A stretch of DNA of 64,000 nt from Kribbella rubisoli (lineage in GTDB: Bacteria; Actinomycetota; Actinomycetes; Propionibacteriales; Kribbellaceae), in NCBI RefSeq assembly GCF_004217145.1, contig NZ_SHKR01000011.1, positions 62,001-126,000 of the forward strand, given 5' to 3'. The position numbers and the translations under genes were made by a program. Below, in pieces: positions 35,116 to 43,276 of the stretch (position 1 is the first letter of the stretch; every line of letters begins with the position of its first letter). The notes under the pieces were generated by a model. That model was not told the DNA's origin. It saw only the letters and a list, made by a program, of their open reading frames with translations, and made no database searches.

Positions 35116-36417
35116 GTGAAGAGGACATTGGGCGTCACCGCGCTGGCCTGTGCCGGGTTGCTGGCGGCAACGGCCTGCAGCGGGTCGGACTCCGGCGGCG
35201 GCTCGAGCAGCGGCCCGGTCACCGTCACCGTGATGACGTGGGAGTCGGCCGAGACCAACGCCGCGATCAAGAAGGCGCTCGCGGACTTCAAGGACGACAA
35301 CATCACGGTCCAGCTGATGGACACCCCGGCCGGCAACTTCGGCGACAAACTCGCCTCGCTGACCCAGGCGAAGAAGCTGCCGGACCTGTTCTGGTGCGGT
35401 AACGACACCGAGCAGCAGTACACCTCGCAGGGCCTGCTGGTCGACTGGGCCGACAAGATCAAGAACGGCGACGGCGACTTCAAGGCGGACAACTTCGTGT
35501 CGTCCGCGATGGACAACTGGAAGACGTCCGACGGTCAGATGGGCGGCCTGCCGTCACTGATGAACACGTACGGCGTCTGGTACAACGCCGACGCGTTCAC
35601 CGCGGCCGGTCTGCCGCTGCCGAAGGCCGGCTGGACGTGGGACGAGATGTACGCCGACGCCGCGAAGCTGGCCAACAAGAACGGCGCGAAGTACGGCCTG
35701 GTCGCCGACCAGCTGACCTCCGCCGACGGTCCCTTCACGATGAGCATGTACTCCGTATCGGCCGGCGGCGCGCCGTTCACCGACAACGTGAACCACCCGA
35801 CCAAGGCCGAGGCCGACGACAAGTACACGGAAGGCGTCGAGAAACTGACCGCCGCGATCAAGAACGGATCGGTCGCGCCGCCCGGGTACGACGCCTCGAA
35901 CGTGCAGTCGCTGTTCTCGGCCGGCAAGGTGCCGATGACGTTCGGCGGGCAGTGGCTGGCGGCCGGGTTCCAGACCGACAAGCCGAAGGTCAAGTACGGG
36001 TTCGCGCCGTTCCCGCAGGTGCAGACGCCGACCACGCTGTACGACTCGGTCGGCATCTGCACGCCGCAGTACACGAAGGACCAGGACGCGACGTACAAGG
36101 TGCTCGAGTACATCAACACCAAGGTCTGGGACGCCGTGCTGCCGGCCTCCCCGGTGGCGCCGCCGGCGTACAAGCCGGCTCAGACGAGCTACTTCGACGC
36201 GCTCACCAAGGCCCAGCAGCCCACTGTCGCCGACACGGTCAAGGCCGACCTCGGCGCCGAGAAGACGGTCGGCGTCCGCTTCACCACCCAGTGGGCACAG
36301 CAGGTCGGTGACCTGACCACGGCCAATTACCAGCCCATCCTGAGCGGTAAGAAGCCGATCACCGACCTACCTGCCTACATCGACAAGATCAACGGATTGA
36401 TCAAGCAGGGCGGCTAG
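35116..36417 (+). CDS. CUT1 sugar ABC transporter substrate-binding lipoprotein
   Basis: The 433-residue protein has a lipoprotein signal with lipobox LAATAC (Cys at about 21) and a Ser/Gly linker, then an SBP_bac_1 fold: VTVMTWESAETNAAIKKAL, DLFWCGNDTEQQYTSQGLL, WYNADAFTAAGLPLPKAG and WTWDEMYADAAKL. It captures an oligo- or monosaccharide for the two permeases; the sugar is unknown. The start is GTG 35116 with AAGGAGA upstream. Unlike many CUT1 operons, it comes last. A compound terminator follows. Confidence 0.93.
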   Translation: MKRTLGVTALACAGLLAATACSGSDSGGGSSSGPVTVTVMTWESAETNAAIKKALADFKDDNITVQLMDTPAGNFGDKLASLTQAKKLPDLFWCGNDTEQQYTSQGLLVDWADKIKNGDGDFKADNFVSSAMDNWKTSDGQMGGLPSLMNTYGVWYNADAFTAAGLPLPKAGWTWDEMYADAAKLANKNGAKYGLVADQLTSADGPFTMSMYSVSAGGAPFTDNVNHPTKAEADDKYTEGVEKLTAAIKNGSVAPPGYDASNVQSLFSAGKVPMTFGGQWLAAGFQTDKPKVKYGFAPFPQVQTPTTLYDSVGICTPQYTKDQDATYKVLEYINTKVWDAVLPASPVAPPAYKPAQTSYFDALTKAQQPTVADTVKADLGAEKTVGVRFTTQWAQQVGDLTTANYQPILSGKKPITDLPAYIDKINGLIKQGG

Positions 36418-36438
36418 GGTCAACGAAGTACATAAAGG

Positions 36439-36527
36439 AAAGAACAGAGATCTAGAGAAGTAGCTGGCTTCGGTGATCGGCCGCGAGGCGGCCGGTCGGA
36501 GCCCGACCACGTTCCCCTTTGTTCTTT
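36439..36527. terminator. Compound terminator between sugar importer and egt operon
   Basis: Two GC hairpins stand side by side: GGCCGC-GAG-GCGGCC (36479-36493) and GGTCGG-AGC-CCGACC (36494-36508). An outer pair AAAGAACA (36439-36446) and TGTTCTTT (36520-36527) brackets them, with a T-rich stretch on the plus strand. It separates the convergent sugar and ergothioneine operons and can stop transcription from both sides. The whole gap (36418-36565) holds no gene. Confidence 0.65.
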
Positions 36528-36565
36528 GCTCTTTCTTCAAGTAACCCTCTTCTATGGCTGCTTTG

Positions 36566-37531
36566 TCACACTGCTTGCCACAGTGACAGGGCGAAGCGGG
36601 CTTCACTGTCGGTCCACCATGCGGCCGGGGTGAAGCCCGCTTTGTCGAGTTCGGCCTCGACGCCGGAGCGGTGGAACTTGGCGGAGATCTCGGTGCTGAG
36701 CTCCTCGCCCTCGTCGAAGGTCACTTCCAGATGGATCTCCGGGATCAGCACCTGCATAGCCCGGGTGGCCCGCAGGTGCATCTCGATCCACTCGTTGTCG
36801 GCGTCCCAGATCGCCACGTGCTCGAACGCGTCGACGTCGAAGTCCGCGCCGAGCTGCCGGTTGATGACCCGCAGCACGTTCTTGTTGAACTCCGCGGTGA
36901 CGCCGGCCGAGTCGTCGTACGCCGCGACCAGGGTGGCCGGATCCTTGACCAGATCGGTGCCGAGCAGCAGCCATTCGCCGGCCTCGAGGACGTCGCGGAT
37001 CGAGGTGTAGAACGCCTCACGCTCGGCCGGGATCAGGTTGCCGATCGTGCCGCCGAGGAAGGCGACGATCCGCGGCGGCTCGCCGGGCAACTTGTCCAGG
37101 TGCGCGGTGAAGTCGCCGACGACACCGCGAACCTCGAGCGTCGGGTAGTCGACGTTGATGGCGTCGGAGGCCTCTCGGAGCGCCGACTCGGACACGTCGA
37201 GCGGCACGAAGCTCGTCAGCGTGCCGCGGTCGCGCAGCCCGTCCAGCAGCAGCCGGGTCTTCTCCGACGATCCGGATCCGAGCTCGACCAGCGTGTGCGC
37301 CTTGGTGATCGCCGCGATCTCGCCGGCCCGGGCGCGCAGGATCTCCCGCTCGGCCCGGGTCGGGTAGTACTCCGGCAGGCGGGTGATCTCCTCGAACAGC
37401 TCACTCCCCCGCGCGTCGTAGAACCACTTCGGCGGCAACCACTTCGGCGTCGCCGACAACCCGGCCCGAACGTCCTCCCGCAGCGCACGGGCCACATAGT
37501 CCGGCGTCAGATGTACGTCGATGAGGGTCAC
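36566..37531 (-). CDS. egtD: L-histidine N-alpha-methyltransferase, ergothioneine synthesis
   Basis: The 321-residue enzyme methylates histidine three times with SAM to give hercynine. Visible features: PPKWFYDARGSELFEEITRLPEYYPTRAE (given in part: KWFYDARGSELFEE and LPEYYPTRAE), the SAM loop VELGSGSSEKTRLLLDGL, and GGTIGNLIP. Length matches known EgtD exactly. The GTG start (37529-37531) overlaps the egtC stop as GTGA. Last gene of the operon. The longer upstream frame is egtC antiphase noise. Confidence 0.96.
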   Translation of the reverse strand: MTLIDVHLTPDYVARALREDVRAGLSATPKWLPPKWFYDARGSELFEEITRLPEYYPTRAEREILRARAGEIAAITKAHTLVELGSGSSEKTRLLLDGLRDRGTLTSFVPLDVSESALREASDAINVDYPTLEVRGVVGDFTAHLDKLPGEPPRIVAFLGGTIGNLIPAEREAFYTSIRDVLEAGEWLLLGTDLVKDPATLVAAYDDSAGVTAEFNKNVLRVINRQLGADFDVDAFEHVAIWDADNEWIEMHLRATRAMQVLIPEIHLEVTFDEGEELSTEISAKFHRSGVEAELDKAGFTPAAWWTDSEARFALSLWQAV

Positions 37532-38289
37532 TCTTGTCCTTCCATCGGGGTGATGTGCAAGGTCGTGGCGGTAGCCACGAGCAATGAGCGATCGGGCACT
37601 TCGGTCCACTGGTGGGGACCGAACGGTTCGGAGCTGACGGTCACCGAATCGGCCGTCTGGTGGACGTGCAGGGAGTGGGTCCACGTCGTTGCGATGAGTT
37701 GCTCGCCATCGGTGAGCAGGACATTCAGCCGGGCGCCGGGCGCAGCCGCTTCAACTTCTTGTACGACGGTTGCCACGGCGTCGGCCGGCGGAACGCCTTC
37801 GGTGAGGCGGTTGGTGATGAGGGCCCAGAGCAACGCCGAGTCGACCGAGGCATCGAGCTGGAGCAGGTCGGCGACCGGGAGTCGCTCGGCCAGCTTCAGG
37901 GTCGAGTCCGGCCAGCCGGGGATCCGTCCGTTGTGACTGAACAGCCAGTCGCCGAGCATGAACGGTGCGACCGCCGCCTGCCCGTACGGCATGTTGACGG
38001 TCCCGTTGCGGATGGCGGCGATGACGGCACCGGAGCGGATCGAGCCGGCCAGACCGGGGAGGTTCTCGTCGGTCCAGATCGGCACGTTCCGCCGGTACCG
38101 GACGGGGCCGCCGGACACGGCGACGTCACCTTCGGGATACCAGCCCAGGCCGAAGCCATCGGCGTTGACCGAGCCGCCGCCGCGCATGTCGGCGGGGGCC
38201 CAGCTCTGTTCGTAGATCGAATGGTCGGGGTCGAGGACGAGGGACGCCAGGGTGACCGGCGGGCCGAGGTAGGCCAGATGGCGGCACAT
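37528..38289 (-). CDS. egtC: Gamma-glutamyl hercynylcysteine sulfoxide hydrolase
   Basis: The 253-residue protein is a class II glutamine amidotransferase-like Ntn hydrolase. After removal of Met1, Cys2 (MCRHLAYLGPP) becomes the nucleophile. It also has NADGFGLGWYPEG and LFSHNGRIPGW. It removes the gamma-glutamyl group from the EgtB product. The ATG at 38287-38289 overlaps the egtB stop as ATGA and directly gives the MCRH start. The long open frame upstream runs inside egtB and is a shadow. Confidence 0.95.
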   Translation of the reverse strand: MCRHLAYLGPPVTLASLVLDPDHSIYEQSWAPADMRGGGSVNADGFGLGWYPEGDVAVSGGPVRYRRNVPIWTDENLPGLAGSIRSGAVIAAIRNGTVNMPYGQAAVAPFMLGDWLFSHNGRIPGWPDSTLKLAERLPVADLLQLDASVDSALLWALITNRLTEGVPPADAVATVVQEVEAAAPGARLNVLLTDGEQLIATTWTHSLHVHQTADSVTVSSEPFGPHQWTEVPDRSLLVATATTLHITPMEGQE

Positions 38290-39626
38290 CAGTCGTGCAG
38301 CTCCTCGGGACGCGGGTCGCGGGCGCAGCGGAAGCCGGCGAAGATCTGCCGGCGGATCGGGTAGTCCCAGTTGCGGAAGGTGCCACGGGCAACGACCTCG
38401 TCGGTTCCGAACGAGCCGCCGCGGAGGACCTTGTAGTCGGGACCGAAGAAGACCAGCGAGTACTCGTCGTACGGCCAGGCGCGGAAGCCGGGGTATCCGT
38501 GGAAGTCGCTCGACGTCCACTCCCAGATGTCCCCGATCAACTGCTCGACACCCAGCGGCGACGCGCCCGCCGGGTACGCACCGACCGGTGCCGGCCTGAG
38601 GTGGCGTTGGCCGAGGTTCGCATGCTGCGGGCCGGGTGACTCGTCGCCCCACGGGAAGCGTCGCGTCCGGCCGCTGGCCTGGTCGAACCGGGCCGCGAAC
38701 TCCCACTCCTCCTCGGTCGGCAGCCGCTTCCCGGCCCACTTCGCGTAGGCCTCCGCCTCGTAGAAGCAGACGTGCATGACCGGCTCGTCCAGCGGCAACC
38801 GCTCCTGGTGCCCGAACCTGAGGCGCGACCACTCCCCACTGTCGTGAGACCAGAACCGCGGCGCGACCAGCGAAGCCTTCTGCACATGCGCCCAGCCGGT
38901 GTCGGACCACCATTGCGGATCCTGATACCCACCGGCGAGCACGAAGCCCAGGTAGTCCCCGTTCGTCACCGGGACTGTGTCGATCACGTACGGCGCGACG
39001 TGCACCGCGTGGGCCGGTCGCTCGTTGTCCAGCGCCCACGGCTCGATCGACGTACCCATCTCGAACACACCGCCCGGGACGAACACCTCCCTGCGGGGCA
39101 GCTCACGTCCGGGAGGCGGCGGCGGTGCGTCGAGCACGGGTGCACCGGCCCGGAGCTGGTGCGTCGCCAGCATCGTCTCGTCGTGCTGCTGCTCGTGCTG
39201 CGTGATCATGCCGAACGCGAACGCGTTGTCGACGAGCTCACGCCCGGCGTCGAACTTCACGTGGTCCAGCACGTCCATGACTTTGTCGCGCACCTCGGTC
39301 ACGTACGCACGGGTCTCGGACGGGCCGAGCAGCGGCAGCGACGGCCGCTCCGCGCGCGGGTGCTCGAACGCGTCGTACAGCTCGTCGATGTCCTGGCGCA
39401 GCGGCTCGCGGCCGCCGACGTCGCGGACCAGCCAGAGCTCCTCCTGGTTGCCGATGTGCGCGTAGTCCCAGACCAGCGGCGACATCAGCTTGGAGTGCTG
39501 CCGGACCAGGTCGTCGGTGTCGACCGCGTCGGTCAGCTGCACGGTCCGCGACCGGGACCGCTCCAGCTGCTCGCCGACGAAGGTCCGCAGGCCTTCCGGT
39601 GACAGATCTGATAGTTGGTGATTCAC
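38289..39626 (-). CDS. egtB: Hercynine oxygenase (sulfoxide synthase)
   Basis: The 445-residue non-haem iron enzyme joins gamma-glutamylcysteine to hercynine through a C-S bond using oxygen. The N-terminal DinB-like part has iron ligands in HSKLMSPLVWDYAHIGNQEE (His near 50) and ITQHEQQHDETML (HEQQH near 140). The C-terminal FGE-sulfatase domain has GGVFEMGTS, AYAKWAGKRLPTEEEWEFA and GNVWEW-like DIWEWTSS. ATGA overlaps join it to both neighbours. Confidence 0.96.
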   Translation of the reverse strand: MNHQLSDLSPEGLRTFVGEQLERSRSRTVQLTDAVDTDDLVRQHSKLMSPLVWDYAHIGNQEELWLVRDVGGREPLRQDIDELYDAFEHPRAERPSLPLLGPSETRAYVTEVRDKVMDVLDHVKFDAGRELVDNAFAFGMITQHEQQHDETMLATHQLRAGAPVLDAPPPPPGRELPRREVFVPGGVFEMGTSIEPWALDNERPAHAVHVAPYVIDTVPVTNGDYLGFVLAGGYQDPQWWSDTGWAHVQKASLVAPRFWSHDSGEWSRLRFGHQERLPLDEPVMHVCFYEAEAYAKWAGKRLPTEEEWEFAARFDQASGRTRRFPWGDESPGPQHANLGQRHLRPAPVGAYPAGASPLGVEQLIGDIWEWTSSDFHGYPGFRAWPYDEYSLVFFGPDYKVLRGGSFGTDEVVARGTFRNWDYPIRRQIFAGFRCARDPRPEELHD

Positions 39627-40852
39627 GAAGCTCGCCTTCCGTGGGTGTCGTCGACGATGCGCTGCAGCCGGGTTGCGACGGCAGCGATGAGTTCGGGATC
39701 CGCACCGGTCCGGTCCAGCACCTCGGTGCCCAGGTCGACCACGTCTCGCGCGGCCTGCAGGACCAACTTGTCCTCCAGCCCTTCACGGGCCGCCGGGAAC
39801 CAGCGGCCCGCTGCGGGCTCGGCTGCGGCCAGCACCTGGTCCATCGGTGCGGACATCAGTGCGGTGAGCAGCAGGGTCGGGGCGATCCACCCGTCGCCCG
39901 GCTGCGCGTCGAGGTAACGCACCTCGAGGTACCCGCGCGGTCGCACGGGCGGGAACAGCGTGGACAGGTGATAGTCCAGGTCGTCGTACGTCGGTCTGTC
40001 GGGCACCTGTCCGTCGGCCAGTCCGTCGGCCCAGGCGCCGAAGGTCAGACCGGTCGGTGCATCCCAGGTGTCGCCGCGCCGTAGGCACAGCACCGGCGCC
40101 TCCATCGCCATCCGCGCCCACGCCGCAGCCGGGTCGCCGTCCAGCGGTGGCGGCTCGGTGAACGGGGCACAGGTCCCGAAGGTCGCCTCGGTCCGGGCAG
40201 AGGCCCATCCGGTGTCCGAACCGGCGCGACGACGGGAGTTGGCGAAGAGGCCGACGAGGGCGGGACCCAGATCGTGCAGCGCGCGCCAGCGCAGTGCGGT
40301 CTCGTCCTGTTCGCCGGCGTCGAGGCAGATCTGCAGGCCCGCCGTACTGCACATCATCCGCGGGCCGTGCGGTCCGAGCCGCTGGAATGCGTGTTCCATC
40401 GCCGCGTAGCGCGGGACGGTGAGGATACGGCGGGGTGCGCGGAACGGGTCCAGGCCGTGGGCGCCGGGAATCAGGTCCGCGTCGAGGAGGAGCGCCGTGA
40501 GCTCGGCGGCGTCGGCGGCGGTGTCGTCGATCAACCGGGGAATCGATTCCGCCGCGGGTACAGAAATCTCGACCTGGCCACCGGGCTCGACGGTGACCAG
40601 AGCGCCCCGGCTCAGCGGCAGTTGCGGACTGCCTCTCACCAGGGTCGCGGGGGCATGCAGCCCCAGGGCTTTGCTCAACCGGCCGGCGTCGAGGGGCCGG
40701 TGCGGATCATCCGCGTGATGCACTGTCCACTCGAGCTCGACGCCGAACAACCGAGGTGGACCGTGCTTGAAACAGACCATCGCGACGTACCCCTCCGCTT
40801 CGGCCCGCGAGCCGATCGGAGTCGTCGCCGGAGAACCACCGGGCGAGGTCAC
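39623..40852 (-). CDS. egtA: Glutamate-cysteine ligase of the ergothioneine pathway
   Basis: The 409-residue ATP-grasp-type ligase makes gamma-glutamylcysteine. It shows the GCS2 features: FGVELEWTVHHADD, VTVEPGGQVEIS, MMCSTAGLQICLD (binding region) and ARTEATFGTC. I chose the GTG at 40850-40852; a TTG at 40888 upstream and an internal ATG (MVCFKHGPPRLFG) are alternatives. First gene of egtABCD. The operon lacks egtE, the C-S lyase. A dyad ATTTCGC/GCGAAAT lies 141 bp upstream. Confidence 0.92.
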   Translation of the reverse strand: MTSPGGSPATTPIGSRAEAEGYVAMVCFKHGPPRLFGVELEWTVHHADDPHRPLDAGRLSKALGLHAPATLVRGSPQLPLSRGALVTVEPGGQVEISVPAAESIPRLIDDTAADAAELTALLLDADLIPGAHGLDPFRAPRRILTVPRYAAMEHAFQRLGPHGPRMMCSTAGLQICLDAGEQDETALRWRALHDLGPALVGLFANSRRRAGSDTGWASARTEATFGTCAPFTEPPPLDGDPAAAWARMAMEAPVLCLRRGDTWDAPTGLTFGAWADGLADGQVPDRPTYDDLDYHLSTLFPPVRPRGYLEVRYLDAQPGDGWIAPTLLLTALMSAPMDQVLAAAEPAAGRWFPAAREGLEDKLVLQAARDVVDLGTEVLDRTGADPELIAAVATRLQRIVDDTHGRRAS

Positions 40853-40992
40853 GTCAGCGAACCTAGCTCCGGACCCAAAACTGGACAACCGACCAGGAAT
40901 TACCCGTCGGTGACATCTGCGCTGCCTGTCGTTTCATGCCCAGCATGCTTCCCGAGCCCACCGACACTTTTCCGGCCACATCAGGACACCCA

Positions 40993-41011
40993 ATTTCGCC
41001 CTGAGCGAAAT
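40993..41011. promoter_or_regulatory. Operator-like inverted repeat between egtA and the 41.05-kb gene
   Basis: ATTTCGC-CCTGA-GCGAAAT is a perfect 7-bp inverted repeat. It lies 43 nt before the plus-strand gene at 41054 and 141 nt upstream of egtA, in the 201-bp divergent gap. The binder is unknown. Confidence 0.5.
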
Positions 41012-41053
41012 ACGGTCGATAGGCCTGCTGCCCGACTTGGTTAGGGTCTGGGG

Positions 41054-41695
41054 GTGACTGTTCTGACGCGGTGGCACGTGGGTCCGTGGACGACGCGCGG
41101 GACTCGGCCTGGGGAGCCGTTCGAGCCTGGGGTCAAGCGCACGCCGGATGAGTTGAACTTCGATGTGGTGGGGTTGGCTCGGATTCTGGGGCGGCGGTTG
41201 TCGGGGCGGGATGAGTTGCAGGTTCGGCTTTGGCAGAACGAGTTGCGGCCGACACACACGCGGCTGGTCGGAGTACACACGTTGGCCGACCCGTCCAATG
41301 CCCAGCTCCTCCAGGACACCGCTCGCGAAGCTCTTGCCTGGCTGGGTGAGCGGGCGCCGGCTGGCTACCAGTTCGTGCTGACTGATTCGGTGGAGTTGCG
41401 GCCGGTGCTCGACGTCGACGCCGAGGTGGTGGCGGTTGATGCGGTTGTTGAGCTTGCCGGTGTGGACCTGCCGGCAGCACGGCTCGCGGCGGCTCACGTA
41501 CGACGTGCTGCGTCGGGTGACTGGTACGCCGGCGACGCCGTGTGCAACTGGTCCGGTCCACACGAGTCGCCAGACGCCGCAGTCGCCGTCGTACGAGCGG
41601 CACGGGCTGAGCTGGTCGACCAGCTTCGAGCAGGTGGTCGCGATGACCTAGCCGCTACCTCCGTCCGTTGGCCCGACGTGCCGGTCGAGCACTAA
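41054..41695 (+). CDS. Hypothetical protein
   Basis: The 213-residue protein starts at GTG 41054 and is rich in Arg, Ala, Val and Leu. No signal peptide, membrane helix or known catalytic motif is visible. Stretches such as NFDVVGLARILGRRLSGRDELQVRLWQNELRP and the C-terminal AVVRAARAELVDQL look like helices (first stretch is residues about 35-66, quoted in part). It is divergent from egtA with an inverted repeat between, and its last 4 nt overlap the convergent hydrolase. I do not recognise the family; codon use is normal, so it is a real gene. Confidence 0.65.
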   Translation: MTVLTRWHVGPWTTRGTRPGEPFEPGVKRTPDELNFDVVGLARILGRRLSGRDELQVRLWQNELRPTHTRLVGVHTLADPSNAQLLQDTAREALAWLGERAPAGYQFVLTDSVELRPVLDVDAEVVAVDAVVELAGVDLPAARLAAAHVRRAASGDWYAGDAVCNWSGPHESPDAAVAVVRAARAELVDQLRAGGRDDLAATSVRWPDVPVEH

Positions 41696-42618
41696 CCAGC
41701 GGTTTGCGGTGACTTTTCGGCGCTGGGCGACTGTTTCTTTCCGGAAAGCTGCCGGGTGAGGAAGACCAGCTCGGCTTCGACGACTTGCTCGTGGGCGTCG
41801 AGGAACGGGGCGTAGTGGCCGCCGGGGACCTGGAGAACCGTGGCGTCCGGGGTTTGGGCAGCGGCCTTCAGAGCGGGTGCCGCGAGGGCGGACTGGTCGT
41901 CCTCGCAGACGACGTACAGGAGCGGGCAGCGGACGTTCGGGGCGTACTTGATCGGGCGATAGAGGGCGGCCGGGAAGACGGAGCGGGCGGCGAGAGTCTG
42001 CTGCCAGTCGCGGTAGCGGTTGTCGGGGTCCAGGGCCTCGTCGGTCTGCTGGGCGTCGGGGGTGTTGAGGAGGGCAACTGTGCCGGGTGGGCCGGCCAGC
42101 GCTACCAGTCGGGGTTTGCGGCCGAACAGGGCGCCCAGGTTGTCGAGGATGGCGCGGCCTACCAGGCGGAGGGCGGCGCCGGGGGTTTGATAGCGGGAGG
42201 CGTTCCGGGTGACGGTGGGGCCGTCCACGTTCGGCGACTGGGCGATGGCGGCGGAGATGCCGAGGTCCTCCGACGCGAGCTGAAGGATGTAGCCGCCGGG
42301 GAGTGAGAACGCCCAGATGGCTACCCGCTCGACGCCCGGAAGCGTGGCGGCGTGGGCGATCGCGGACCGCCAGTCGTCGAGTTGGTCGGGGATCCGGGCG
42401 ACCTGGCGAGGTTCGCCGGCGCTCTCGCCGAAGTTCCGGTGGTCGAAGGCCAGCACGCTGAACCCGGCCGCGTTGAACCGCTCCGCGAAGCGGTCCGTCC
42501 CCGGCTCCTTCGTCACTGCGAAGCCGCCGGTCATCACCACGCACCCACCGTTGGTCCCCGGGTAGTGCCAGGCCGCGCATGCGACCCCACCGCTGATGAA
42601 GCTCACTTTCTCGCGCAT
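41692..42618 (-). CDS. Alpha/beta hydrolase (DltE/YcjY-like)
   Basis: The 308-residue protein has the alpha/beta-hydrolase layout: VVMTGGFAVTKEPGTDRFAE near the start, LAFDHRNFGESAGEPRQ, an elbow at VAIWAFSLPGGYIL where the usual GxSxG reads AFSLPGG, a late Asp in CEDDQS and His in VPGGHYAPF. It resembles the dienelactone-hydrolase/peptidase YcjY group. The ATG at 42616-42618 is the start; a longer frame overlaps the upstream TetR gene. It is probably controlled by that TetR through the palindrome between them. Confidence 0.82.
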   Translation of the reverse strand: MREKVSFISGGVACAAWHYPGTNGGCVVMTGGFAVTKEPGTDRFAERFNAAGFSVLAFDHRNFGESAGEPRQVARIPDQLDDWRSAIAHAATLPGVERVAIWAFSLPGGYILQLASEDLGISAAIAQSPNVDGPTVTRNASRYQTPGAALRLVGRAILDNLGALFGRKPRLVALAGPPGTVALLNTPDAQQTDEALDPDNRYRDWQQTLAARSVFPAALYRPIKYAPNVRCPLLYVVCEDDQSALAAPALKAAAQTPDATVLQVPGGHYAPFLDAHEQVVEAELVFLTRQLSGKKQSPSAEKSPQTAG

Positions 42619-42627
42619 GAGAAAAGT

Positions 42628-42641
42628 GAACCACGTGGTTC
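42628..42641. promoter_or_regulatory. TetR operator-like palindrome
   Basis: GAACCACGTGGTTC is a perfect 14-bp palindrome with a near match extending to 18 bp. It lies 10 nt before the hydrolase start and 19 nt after the TetR gene stop, just where a repressor of the hydrolase would bind. Confidence 0.6.
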
Positions 42642-42659
42642 GCAAACTGTCCAGGAGAC

Positions 42660-43265
42660 TTAGGGTGCCTGCTCCTCGCGCTCCAAGGCACGGGTCAGGG
42701 CCGCCAGTCCGGCCTCGATCCCGGCGGCGTCGCCGCTCGTCCGCCACTCGATCAGGAAGCCGCGGAGAGTGGCGAGGATCAACTCGGCAACCTCCTGCCG
42801 GCGTTGCTCGGACCAGGACTGCGGGCACAGCGACAGGAGTGTGGGCAGGTACTGGCGTGAGGCGGTGCGCGCGAGGTCGGCGTACCGCGGGGCGTCGTAC
42901 ATCGCGAGGCCGATCGCCTGGTCGAGGACCCACGATTCCTCGCCGATGAGCGTCGGCCACATGGAGCGCACGCGGTCCGCGAGCGAGCGGTCGCCGGGAC
43001 CTTCGGCTGCGGCGGCGAGTGCGCGGGTGATGCGTCGTTCGCGGAGTTGCAGGACCGCTTGGGTGAGCAGGTCCTCGGCGCCGTCGAAGTGGTACAGCAG
43101 CACCTTGTGCGTCGTGCCCGCCGCCCGCGCCGCGCGGCGGAGCGAGAAGTCGACCAGGCCGTTCGTCCCGAGCTCGTCCGCGACCTTGTCGAGCAGCTCG
43201 CGGCGCCGCGCTTCACCCCGCGGCGACTTCACCGATCGCCGATACCCCGTCCGTTCCTCAGTCAC
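42660..43265 (-). CDS. TetR family transcriptional regulator
   Basis: The 201-residue protein has a TetR_N HTH at about 15-65: ELLDKVADELGTNGLVDFSLRRAARAAGTTHKVLLYHFDGAEDLL (quoted in part: SLRRAARAAGTTHKVLLYHF). The rest is helical with Trp-rich ligand region (SWVLDQAIGLAMYDAPRYAD). It is upstream of and on the same strand as the alpha/beta hydrolase, 41 bp apart, with a palindrome in the gap. A regulator and target in one unit is likely. The ligand is unknown. Confidence 0.88.
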   Translation of the reverse strand: MTEERTGYRRSVKSPRGEARRRELLDKVADELGTNGLVDFSLRRAARAAGTTHKVLLYHFDGAEDLLTQAVLQLRERRITRALAAAAEGPGDRSLADRVRSMWPTLIGEESWVLDQAIGLAMYDAPRYADLARTASRQYLPTLLSLCPQSWSEQRRQEVAELILATLRGFLIEWRTSGDAAGIEAGLAALTRALEREEQAP

Positions 43266-43276
43266 CCGGTCAGTAT

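Noticed and set aside
37528..39039. EgtC frame extending through egtB
   Set aside because: Active EgtC needs Cys2 after the start Met, which is exactly what ATG 38289 gives.
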